The notes under the pieces were generated by a model that made no database searches, was not told the origin of the DNA, and was given only the letters and a program-made list of their open reading frames with translations. A stretch of 29,898 nt of DNA from an uncultured Alphaproteobacteria bacterium. Lineage in GTDB: Bacteria; Pseudomonadota; Alphaproteobacteria; Rickettsiales; UBA1997. Every line of letters starts with the position of its first letter. Position 1 is the stretch's first letter. Below, piece by piece: positions 1-7,783 of the stretch. The stretch lies in assembly GCA_949298005.1 (NCBI GenBank), contig CASFUN010000001.1:1-29898 (forward strand), given 5' to 3'. The translations under genes were made by a program, and so were the position numbers.

Positions 1-5
1 AAATT

Positions 6-1169
6 ATGAAAACTACCCTAAGAACTGACATAACAGTCAAAGACATTTGTGAAGGCTTTGTTTATAACGAAGCGGAAGAAAAAGGATTGTTTGGACTATC
101 GGGGAAATTGACAATACAACCGGAATATCAAAGAAATTATATTTATAATGATAATAAAAAAGATGTAGCTGTTATTGAGTCTATATTAAAAGGTTATCCA
201 ATTGGATTAATTTATTTCAATAAAATTGATAATAACCATTTTGAAGTACTGGACGGGCAGCAGAGAATTACAAGTATTGGCAGATTCATTACAGGTAAAT
301 TTGCTATTAAAGATGAAAATAAAATGGAACAGTATTTTGATAGTTTACCGGAAGATAAAAGACAAAAAATAAATGAAACTAAACTTTTAATTTACGAATG
401 TGAAGGAACCGAAATCGAAATAAAAGAATGGTTTAAAACTATAAATATAGCTGGTATCCCGATAAATGAACAAGAATTATTAAATGCCGTCTATTGCGGT
501 AATTTTGTAACATTAGCAAAACAAGAATTCAGTAATTCAAGTAATTCCCAAAATCAAAAAAGAAGCGCATATATTTCTGGAAGCGTAAATAGACAAGATT
601 TTCTGGCAACAGCTCTGAAATGGGTTAGTGAAGGTAAAATCAGTGATTACATGAGTAAGCACAGACAAGATGATAATATATTGGAATTAAAAACATATTT
701 TAATTCTGTAATAGATTGGGTTTCAAATATATTCCGTTGTGTGAAAAAGGAAATGCGAGGGTTGGATTGGGGTGAATTATATAAAACTTATCATAAAAAT
801 CCTTATGATATAGATGATGTAAATGAAAAAGTTAAGAACTTATACGCCGATTATTTTGTTAAAAATAAAAAGGGTATTTTTGAGTATATTTTAGGTGGTT
901 GTGAAAATGAAAATTTGCTTGATATTCGTATATTTGACGAAATAACAAAAAAATCAGTATATACAAAACAAACAGAAGAAGCAAAACAAAAAAATGTTTC
1001 AAACTGTCCTCTATGCGCAATAAGCAATAGCACAAATAAAAATAAAATTTGGGAATTATCAGAAATGGAGGCAGATCATGTAACTGCTTGGAACAAGGGT
1101 GGTAAAACGGATATAAATAATTGTCAGATGCTTTGTATCACGCACAATAGATCAAAAGGAAACAGATAA
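6..1169 (+). CDS. DUF262 and HNH endonuclease domain protein (GmrSD / type IV restriction-like)
   Basis: The 387-residue protein has an N-terminal DUF262 (ParB/GmrS-like) domain with the PEYQRNYIY motif at residues 39-47 and the DGQQR signature at 83-87. The C-terminus is a Cys-rich HNH module: CPLC at 334-337, the DH pair at 357-358, then C373, C377 and H380-N381. In characterised relatives (GmrSD, BrxU-type enzymes) the DUF262 domain uses NTP hydrolysis to control DNA cleavage by the HNH domain, usually against phage or modified DNA; that role here is inferred from the family. The ATG is only 5 bases from the window edge, but the domain looks complete at its N-terminus, so the start is plausible. 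The stop codon lies inside a hairpin stem (1160-1183). Its neighbours are a truncated ileS and a broken DUF5131 gene, which suggests a small accessory or defence island. Confidence 0.8.
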   Translation: MKTTLRTDITVKDICEGFVYNEAEEKGLFGLSGKLTIQPEYQRNYIYNDNKKDVAVIESILKGYPIGLIYFNKIDNNHFEVLDGQQRITSIGRFITGKFAIKDENKMEQYFDSLPEDKRQKINETKLLIYECEGTEIEIKEWFKTINIAGIPINEQELLNAVYCGNFVTLAKQEFSNSSNSQNQKRSAYISGSVNRQDFLATALKWVSEGKISDYMSKHRQDDNILELKTYFNSVIDWVSNIFRCVKKEMRGLDWGELYKTYHKNPYDIDDVNEKVKNLYADYFVKNKKGIFEYILGGCENENLLDIRIFDEITKKSVYTKQTEEAKQKNVSNCPLCAISNSTNKNKIWELSEMEADHVTAWNKGGKTDINNCQMLCITHNRSKGNR

Positions 1170-1184
1170 AAATTTATCTGTTTT
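1160..1184 (+). terminator. Hairpin overlapping the DUF262-HNH stop codon
   Basis: A perfect 11-base-pair inverted repeat (AAACAGATAAA at 1160-1170, TTTATCTGTTT at 1173-1183) has a 2-base central gap and is followed by one more T. The TAA stop codon at 1167-1169 lies inside the left arm. The stem is AT-rich and the T tail short, so termination would be weak. It could end the DUF262-HNH transcript before the ileS promoter. Confidence 0.45.
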
Positions 1185-1186
1185 AA

Positions 1187-1216
1187 TTGACTAAATAAAA
1201 AAATTAGAAATAATAT
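1187..1216 (+). promoter_or_regulatory. Candidate sigma-70 promoter for ileS
   Basis: TTGACT at 1187-1192 and TAATAT at 1211-1216 are separated by 18 bases, 22 bases before the ileS ATG. The -35 matches 5 of 6 and the -10 matches 4 of 6 consensus bases. Such matches arise easily in AT-rich DNA; position right after the hairpin supports it. Confidence 0.4.
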
Positions 1217-1238
1217 ACTAAAATAAGTTAATTTTTAA

Positions 1239-3653
1239 ATGTCAAAAATAGCTGAAGAGAAATTTTACCAGGAAGCAGAAAACAACATAAAACAGGGCGA
1301 AATAGAAGAAAAAATATTAGAAATATGGAATAGAGATAATATATTTGAGCTATCTGTAAACAAAAACAATGAAAATGATTTCGTATTTTTTGATGGCCCT
1401 CCATTTGCTAATGGTCTTCCACATTATGGACATCTGCTGGCCGGTTTTATAAAAGATACGGTTGCCAGATACCAGACAATGAAAGGCAAAAAAGTTATTA
1501 GGAAATTTGGTTGGGATTGTCATGGCTTACCGGCAGAACAGAGCACAGAAAAAGGACTGGGAATCAACGGTAAAAAAGCTATAGAAGAATACGGTATAGA
1601 TAAGTTCAATGAATATTGTAAAGAAGATGTATTAAAATATGTAAGCGAATGGAAAAAATATGTAAACAGATCAGGTCGTTGGGTTGATTTTGAAAATGGC
1701 TATAAAACCATGAACCTTGATTATATGGAATCGGTTATATGGGTTTTCAAGCAATTATATGATAAAGGACTTTTATATGAAGACTATAGGATAATGCCAT
1801 ATTCTTGGAAACTACAAACTCCACTCTCCAATATGGAAACTAAAATGGATGATTCATATAGAGAGCGAAGCGATAAAGCTGTAACGGTCAAATTCAAATT
1901 GATTGATAAACCAGAATTCTTGAAAAATGAACAAGAAAATATTTATATTTTAGCTTGGACTACTACCCCGTGGACGTTACCTTCAAATTTAGCTCTTACT
2001 ATTAATAAAGATGCTGATTATATTCTAATAGAAAAAAACAAAGAATTTTTTATTATAGGTAAAAACGTTATAGAAAAGTACAAAAGAGAATTATCTGATG
2101 AAAATGAAGATAAATTCAATATAATTAATGAATTTAAAGGTTCTGAACTCATTGGTCTTAAATATGAACCACTTTTTGATTATTTAGTAAAATTAAAAGA
2201 AGTAAAAGATTCAAATAATTGCTTCAGTATAATACATGGAGATTTTGTAACATTAGATGATGGTACCGGAATAGTACATACTGCTCCGGGTTTTGGTGAA
2301 GATGATAATATAGTTTGTAAAACAGCTGGTATTCCAACTATTTGTCCTGTTGATGATGCTGGTTGTTTCACAGAAGTTGTATATGATTTTACCGGACAAC
2401 AAGTTTTTGAAACAAATGATCAAATAATAATAAAACTTAAAGAAGAAAATAAATGGCTAAAAACTGAACAATATATTCATAATTATCCTCATTGTTGGCG
2501 TACAGACACACCACTAATATACAGAGCTATGTCGTCGTGGTATGTCGATGTACCTAAAATCAAGGAGAAAATGTTAAAGAATAATCAGAATATAAATTGG
2601 ATTCCGGAACACGTAAAAAATGGAAGGTTCGGCAAATGGCTTGAAGGCGCTAGAGAATGGTCTATAACAAGAAACAGATTTTGGGGTTGTCCTATACCAG
2701 TTTGGAAAAGCAATAATCCAAAATATCCCAGAGTAGACGTATATGGTTCTTTAGACGAAATAGAAAGAGATTTCGGGATTCGGCCAAAAGATTTACATAG
2801 ACCATTTATAGACAAATTAACAAGAAAAAATCCTGACGATCCAACCGGAAAGTCAATGATGGTTAGAGTACCTGATGTTCTTGATTGTTGGTTTGAAAGC
2901 GGTTCTATGCCATATGCGCAATTTCATTATCCTTTTGAAAATAAGGAATATTTTGAGAATAATTTCCCTGCGGATTTTATAACTGAAGGTGACGGACAAC
3001 TTAGAGGATGGTTCTATTCTCTCTTAGTTTTATCAACTGCCTTATTTGATTCGTGCCCATTTAAAAATTGTATATCATATGGAACAATAATTGATGAAAA
3101 TGGCAAAAAGTTATCCAAAAGATTAAGAAATTATGTTGATCCATACGAAGCTTTTGAAATATATGGTAGTGATTCTATGAGATGGTTAATGTTAAAATCG
3201 CCGGCGCTTAAAGGAGAAGAGGTTAGAATAAGTAAAGACGGTAAAGATATGAAAGAAGCATTAAGACTTGCTATAAAACCTATGCTTAACTCATATAATT
3301 TCTTTTGTATGTATGCTAATAGCGATAAAATAAAAGCACAAAAATCATTTGATTCAAAAAATATCATGGATATCTATATATTATCAAAACTAAAAGAAAC
3401 AGTTGAAAACATAGATAAAAATATGAATGCTTATAACATAGGTTCTGCTTGTAGAGATACGGAATTGTTTTTTGAAACTCTAAATAATTGGTATATAAGA
3501 AGAAATAAAAATAGATTTTGGAAAACTGAAAAAGATCAAGATAAACAGGATGCCTATAATACATTATATACTGTTCTTACAATTATTTCAGAAGCTGCAG
3601 CGCCATTGGCACCATTTACGACCGAATATATTTGGTTAGGATTGAACAAGTAA
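1239..3653 (+). pseudogene. ileS: Isoleucyl-tRNA synthetase, 3'-truncated
   Basis: The 804-residue product matches the eukaryote-like (long) IleS type used by Rickettsiales. It has the class I HYGH signature (GLPHYGHLL), the GWDCHGLP block, the WTTTPWTLPSN and GDFVTLDDGTGIVHTAPGFGE parts of the CP1 editing domain, DVLDCWFESGSMPYAQ, and a KLSKR version of the KMSKS loop. The frame ends at TEYIWLGLNK, early in the anticodon-binding region. From memory, rickettsial IleS runs to about 1,090 residues, so roughly 250-290 C-terminal residues are missing, including the rest of the anticodon-binding and C-terminal domains. The catalytic core up to there is intact and in frame, so truncation looks recent. 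Near the active site, the usual EGxDQTRGWF reads EGDGQLRGWF. It is either a broken gene with a full copy elsewhere, or a shortened protein of unknown activity. The DUF5131 gene starts 19 bases after its stop. Confidence 0.85.
3621..3637 (+). repeat. Upstream copy of 17-base direct repeat flanking the DUF5131 gene
   Basis: The sequence ACCGAATATATTTGGTT encodes TEYIWL near the end of the truncated ileS. It recurs with one mismatch at 4602-4618, 981 bases downstream, after the DUF5131 gene. The pair could mark the ends of an insertion or an illegitimate recombination event. Confidence 0.5.
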
Positions 3654-3672
3654 TAAGCGGTTTAGTAATTTA

Positions 3673-4556
3673 ATGACACACGACATTTGGAATCCTTGGC
3701 ATGGTTGTATAAAGAAAATTGAAGGTTGCTTGAACTGTTATATGTATTACCTTGATAAAAAACATAACCAAACAGAAAGCAACAATATATATAAAGTAAA
3801 GAATAATTTTAACTATCCTCTACAGAAAGATAAAAGTGGTTTATATAAAATTAAAAGTGGAGAAGAGATTAAAGTATGTATGACATCTGATTTCTTTCTA
3901 GAAGAAGCAGATAAATGGAGAGACGAAGCTTGGAATATTATAAAAAAAGACCTGATGTTATATTTTATATACTCACAAAAAGACCAGAAAGAGTATTGGA
4001 TCATTTACCTAAAGATTGGAATGACGGATGGGAGAATATATTCTTTAATGTTACCTGCGAAAATCAAACAAGAGCAGATGAAAGAATACCTATATTGTTA
4101 AACTTACCATTTAAACATAAAGGTATAATGGTAGCTCCTTTTATAGATAGAGTATCTCTAAAGAAATATTTTAACTATAAACAAATAGAAAGAGTAACAG
4201 CTGGAGGAGAGAATTATGATGGTAGTAGACCATTAAATTATGAATGGGTTAAAGATTTATATGAAGAATGTAAAGAAGAAAATATAACATTTTGTTTTTT
4301 TGAAACAGGAACATACTTTATAAAAGATAATAAAACCTATCACATACCAAGCAAAAGAAAACAAAGCATTCTCGCATATAAGTCAAAACTTCAATATATT
4401 GGAAAACCAATTAACTTTAAATTAGAAACACAAAAAGATTTATTTAACAATAATAATATTTATAAAAAACATTTCAGAAAAAGATGTGATACCTGTGGAA
4501 GTAGAATAATATGTAATGGATGTTCTGACTGTGGGAGATGTGGTACTGCAAATTAA
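3673..4556 (+). pseudogene. Phage Gp37/Gp68 family (DUF5131, three-Cys-motif) protein, frameshifted
   Basis: Two overlapping frames together make one DUF5131 protein. The first (from 3673) gives the N-terminus WNPWHGC with the three cysteines C12, C19 and C22 (C-x6-C-x2-C), then CMTSDFFLEEADKW and EAWNIIKK. The second frame (to 4556) continues RPDVIFYILTKRPERVLDHLP, a tract that normally follows directly. The break is at a run of seven A at 3942-3948; eight A would restore one frame of 294 codons including the stop. The family is widespread on phages and mobile DNA, and its cysteine motif has been proposed to bind an iron-sulfur cluster as in radical SAM proteins; the reaction is unknown. The usual partner TcmP is not seen. 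The extreme C-terminus has a cysteine cluster (CDTCG, CNGCSDCGRC) that may bind metal. It may be dead, rescued by slippage at the A run, or a homopolymer sequencing error. Confidence 0.8.
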
Positions 4557-4601
4557 GAGAATATTATTCATCTATACAATACAATAACGCTCTAATTTTC
4601 A

Positions 4602-4618
4602 ACTGAATATATTTGGTT
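4602..4618 (+). repeat. Downstream copy of 17-base direct repeat
   Basis: ACTGAATATATTTGGTT repeats the ileS 3' segment at 3621-3637 with one mismatch. Read in the matching frame it gives STEYIWLI followed by a stop, so it resembles a residual scrap of ileS coding sequence. Nothing further downstream resembles the missing IleS C-terminus. Confidence 0.5.
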
Positions 4619-4704
4619 GATATAAATGAATAGATAAGTAAACCTTATATTGACAACTAAAAGAAAAAGAGTGTACTTAATATAATGATTTTCATTTTCA
4701 TAAA

Positions 4705-5424
4705 ATGCTAAGACCATCGAATAGAAGCATAGACGAATTAAGAGAAATCGAGATACAAACTGATATTAACAGGTATGCAGAAGGCTCATGCTTAATATAC
4801 TGTGGAAACACACAAGTTATATGTACTGCAACAGTTGAAGAAAAAGTTCCACAGTTTATAAAAGGAACAGGGCAAGGTTGGATAACAGCAGAATATAATA
4901 TGATTCCAAGAGCAACTGATAAAAGAGTCTCTAGAGATAGAGAAAAAACAAATAGTAGATCTTTAGAAATCCAAAGATTAATAGGTAGATCTCTAAGAGC
5001 AGCGGTTGATATGACAAAACTTGGAGAAAGACAAATTATAATCGACTGCGATGTTATACAAGCAGATGGTGGTACAAGATGTGCATCTATAACTGGAGGT
5101 TTTGTCGCAATGTACTCTGCTATAAATTTATTAGTAAAACAAAGAAAAATAAAAGAATTTCCAATAAATAGTTTTGTTGCTGCTGTCTCTTGTGGTATAT
5201 ATAAGAATATATGTGTTTTAGATTTTGATTATGAAGAAGATAGTAATTGTGAAGCAGATGTTAATTTCATCTTAAACGATAAAAGCGAAATAATTGAAGT
5301 ACAAGGAACAGCTGAAAGTAATCCGTTTGGCTTTTCTAAATTTGAAGAATTATTTGGTCTAGCTAAAAAAGGAATAGATACTTTAATATCAAAACAAAAA
5401 GAAGCCTTAGGACTAGATTTATGA
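4705..5424 (+). CDS. rph: Ribonuclease PH
   Basis: The 239-residue product has the normal family length (about 238). RNase PH is a phosphorolytic 3'-5' exoribonuclease that trims the 3' ends of tRNA precursors and works as a hexameric ring. Visible family blocks are LRPSNRS at the N-terminus, YAEGSCLIYCGNTQVICTA, GWITAEYNMIPRAT, the basic segment EIQRLIGRSLRAA that contains the phosphate-binding arginine, DCDVIQADGGTR, and the C-terminal acidic DFDYEEDSNCEADVN and EVQGTAE. It ends in an ATGA overlap with map, so the two genes are very likely translated from one transcript. The region between the DUF5131 gene and this start has no obvious ribosome-binding site. Confidence 0.95.
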   Translation: MLRPSNRSIDELREIEIQTDINRYAEGSCLIYCGNTQVICTATVEEKVPQFIKGTGQGWITAEYNMIPRATDKRVSRDREKTNSRSLEIQRLIGRSLRAAVDMTKLGERQIIIDCDVIQADGGTRCASITGGFVAMYSAINLLVKQRKIKEFPINSFVAAVSCGIYKNICVLDFDYEEDSNCEADVNFILNDKSEIIEVQGTAESNPFGFSKFEELFGLAKKGIDTLISKQKEALGLDL

Positions 5425-6206
5425 GCATTAGAATATACACTAAAGAGGATTTTATAGGTTTGAGAAAATCTGGAAAACTTGCCGCAGAAACATTAGATTA
5501 TATAACACCATTTGTTAAAGAAGGTGTAAGCACATTAAAATTAAATGATTTATGTGATGAGTTTATAAATGATAATGGTGGTATATCTGCCTGTATTGGA
5601 TATAATGGTTATCCAAAATCTGTTTGTATATCAATCAATCACGTAATCTGCCATGGTATACCAAGTGAGAATAAGATTTTAAAAAATGGCGATATTTTAA
5701 ACATAGATGTAACAACTATAGTTGATGGTTATTTTGGTGACACAAGTAGAATGTACTATGTTGGTGAACCAAGTATAAAGGCTAAAAGATTATGTGAAGC
5801 AACATATAATTCCTTAATGTTAGCTATAGAACAAGTCAAACCGGGAAATCATATTGGAGATATAGGATATACAATACAAAATTATATAGAGCCTCTTGGT
5901 TTTTCAGTTGTCAGAGATTATTGTGGTCATGGAACTGGAAAAAAATTTCATGACGAACCACAAGTTAGCCATGTTGGTAAAAAAGGTAGCGGCGTTAAAA
6001 TGGAAAAAGGTATGGTATTTACTATAGAACCAATGATAAATGCGGGTGATTATAGAACAATATTAAGCAAAATCGATAACTGGACAGTAACTACCAGAGA
6101 CAAAAGTCTTTCTGCTCAGTTTGAACACACTATAGCTGTTACTGATGATGGTGTAGAAATATTTACTTTGTCACCAAAGGGCTATGCTTTTCCACCGTAT
6201 AATTAA
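5421..6206 (+). CDS. map: Type I methionine aminopeptidase
   Basis: The 261-residue enzyme removes the initiator methionine from new proteins. All catalytic residues are present: the two-metal ligands D96, D107, H170, E203 and E235, and the active-site histidines H78 (INHVICHGIP) and H177 (GHGTGKKFHDEP). Length fits the bacterial type I family. The ATG overlaps the rph stop by 4 bases, indicating translational coupling; an rph-map pair is not a universal arrangement, so the link may simply reflect genome compaction. It faces mnmA convergently, with 18 bases between their stop codons. Confidence 0.97.
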   Translation: MSIRIYTKEDFIGLRKSGKLAAETLDYITPFVKEGVSTLKLNDLCDEFINDNGGISACIGYNGYPKSVCISINHVICHGIPSENKILKNGDILNIDVTTIVDGYFGDTSRMYYVGEPSIKAKRLCEATYNSLMLAIEQVKPGNHIGDIGYTIQNYIEPLGFSVVRDYCGHGTGKKFHDEPQVSHVGKKGSGVKMEKGMVFTIEPMINAGDYRTILSKIDNWTVTTRDKSLSAQFEHTIAVTDDGVEIFTLSPKGYAFPPYN

Positions 6207-6224
6207 AAATAAAACTAAAATTTA

Positions 6225-7250
6225 TTAGCATATCCATCCACTACCAACAACAACATCTTTATCATACAAACAACATAGTTGTCCTTTAGTTATAGCTCTG
6301 GCTGGGTTTTGTAATTTCAAAACAACATTATCTTTATCAAATGACTCAACAAATCCAGCCTGCCCCCTGTGAGTAGATCTCAATTTTATAATATACTCTT
6401 TGTCAAGTTTCATTTCAGCTAATTCATTAAAACCACGTAAATAAACTGTATCAGAATATAAATCATCATTACTACCAACATATACAGTATTAGTTATTTC
6501 GTCAAGTTTAACAACAAATAATGGTTCACTATAAGATATTCCCAACCCCTTTCTTTGTCCTATTGTATATTTAAAAATACCATTGTGCTCACCTAAAATT
6601 TCGCCATCAATATGCTTTATATAACCACTTTCCGCAATACCGATATTTCTTGAAAGATACTCACTACATTTACCACCTATAAAACAAACATCTTGACTTT
6701 CACTTTTATTTGCAACAATTAAATTTTTCTTTTTAGCAATTTCTCTAATTTTAGTTTTACTTTCAAAATCTCCAAGAGGAAATTTTATAAATTTTAAATA
6801 ATTGTAATCTAATGTTGATAAAAAATATGACTGATCTTTATTAAGATTTGCAGCTTTACATAAATTATATAAACCATCTTTATTTTTAATAATTCTTGCA
6901 TAGTGCCCTGTGACCATATAGTCTGCACCAATACTATGCATATAACCTATTATACTTTTAAATTTGATTAACTTATTACATCTAGCACATGGATTTGGAG
7001 TTTGACCAATCTTATAAGAATCTAAAAAATAATTGATAATATTTTTATTAAATGTATCCGAAATATCCAAAACGTGATGTTTTATACCAATTTGTTTAGC
7101 AACTAAAGATGCATCTTCTATCGACCGTCTATCACAACATCTCCCCATATTAAGGGTAAGACCAATTATGTCATAACCTTCTTCAAGTAAAAGAGAGGCA
7201 CTAACAGAACTGTCAACACCTCCTGACATTGCAACAACAACTTTTGCCAT
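6225..7250 (-). CDS. mnmA: tRNA-specific 2-thiouridylase MnmA
   Basis: The 341-residue product carries the PP-loop ATP-binding motif SGGVDSS at residues 9-15, the nucleophilic cysteine C88 in NPCARCN and the second catalytic cysteine C188 in DVCFIGG. MnmA uses ATP and a relayed persulfide to make the 2-thio group of the wobble uridine of Lys, Glu and Gln tRNAs. The CC pair at residues 38-39 before the DA segment is typical of alphaproteobacterial MnmA. The C-terminal FKYTIGQRKGLG and the beta-barrel region are present. It lies 15 bases downstream of rpmB and is probably in the same transcript. Confidence 0.95.
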   Translation of the reverse strand: MAKVVVAMSGGVDSSVSASLLLEEGYDIIGLTLNMGRCCDRRSIEDASLVAKQIGIKHHVLDISDTFNKNIINYFLDSYKIGQTPNPCARCNKLIKFKSIIGYMHSIGADYMVTGHYARIIKNKDGLYNLCKAANLNKDQSYFLSTLDYNYLKFIKFPLGDFESKTKIREIAKKKNLIVANKSESQDVCFIGGKCSEYLSRNIGIAESGYIKHIDGEILGEHNGIFKYTIGQRKGLGISYSEPLFVVKLDEITNTVYVGSNDDLYSDTVYLRGFNELAEMKLDKEYIIKLRSTHRGQAGFVESFDKDNVVLKLQNPARAITKGQLCCLYDKDVVVGSGWIC

Positions 7251-7265
7251 AATAAAATTATTTTA

Positions 7266-7634
7266 TTATGCGACTTTCTTTTTATTTCTTTTACTTTGTT
7301 TTTCTATTCTATTTTTTTTAACAACAATTTTTACATTGTCTAATTCTTTTTTATCTTCAAGCTTTCTTATAACTTTTTTTCTAAGATTTCTACCTTTTAC
7401 GCTTAGTTTATTATAACCATAATTAACCAAAAAAGAATCTAATGAACCATATTTATTTACTGTTCTTAGAGTCTTTGCAGCTAATTTTAAATTTAAACTA
7501 ATACCTAAAGACTCACTCTTCAATGAAACATTTTGTAAATTTGGTAAAAACCTCCTCTTAGTTTTTATATTTGAGTGAGAAACCATATTACCATATACAG
7601 CTTTTACCCCAGTTAAATCACAACTTCTTGACAT
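7266..7634 (-). CDS. rpmB: 50S ribosomal protein L28
   Basis: The N-terminal 90 residues match L28: SRSCDLTGVKAVYGNMVSHS, the KTKRRFLPNLQ block and LAAKTLRTVNKYGSLDSFL. The protein is 122 residues, longer than the roughly 80-100 usual for L28. The extra C-terminal part is a lysine-rich tail (KKNRIEKQSKRNKKKVA) that probably contacts rRNA but may be dispensable. The first gene of an apparent rpmB-mnmA unit, it is preceded by a candidate promoter near 7720-7749. Confidence 0.93.
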   Translation of the reverse strand: MSRSCDLTGVKAVYGNMVSHSNIKTKRRFLPNLQNVSLKSESLGISLNLKLAAKTLRTVNKYGSLDSFLVNYGYNKLSVKGRNLRKKVIRKLEDKKELDNVKIVVKKNRIEKQSKRNKKKVA

Positions 7635-7697
7635 ATTATTAATCCCTAACTTTTATTGTTTACTTATACTTAACTTTAGTTTTCTAAAAAAGAAAAG

Positions 7698-7726
7698 TTG
7701 TATAATAAATTGCTAATCTATATTAT
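7698..7726 (+). promoter_or_regulatory. Candidate promoter for the PBP1A-like gene
   Basis: TTGTAT at 7698-7703 and TATTAT at 7721-7726 are 17 bases apart. The -10 matches 5 of 6 consensus bases but the -35 only 3 of 6. Its -10 overlaps the -10 of the opposite-strand rpmB promoter candidate, so the two promoters would compete. Confidence 0.3.
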
Positions 7727-7749
7727 TAAATTATTGTTGTAATAGTCAA
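7720..7749 (-). promoter_or_regulatory. Candidate promoter for rpmB-mnmA
   Basis: On the minus strand TTGACT (7744-7749) and TAATAT (7720-7725) are 18 bases apart, leaving a leader of about 80 bases before the rpmB ATG. The -35 matches 5 of 6 and the -10 matches 4 of 6. Confidence 0.4.
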
Positions 7750-7783
7750 ATGTTGTCTTTAATTATAAAAATAACTGTTTAAC

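Noticed and set aside
4650..4686. TTGACA at 4650-4655 and TATAAT at 4681-4686 as an rph promoter
   Set aside because: The boxes are each perfect but 25 bases apart, far from the usual 16-18, and no matching partner lies at the right spacing for either.
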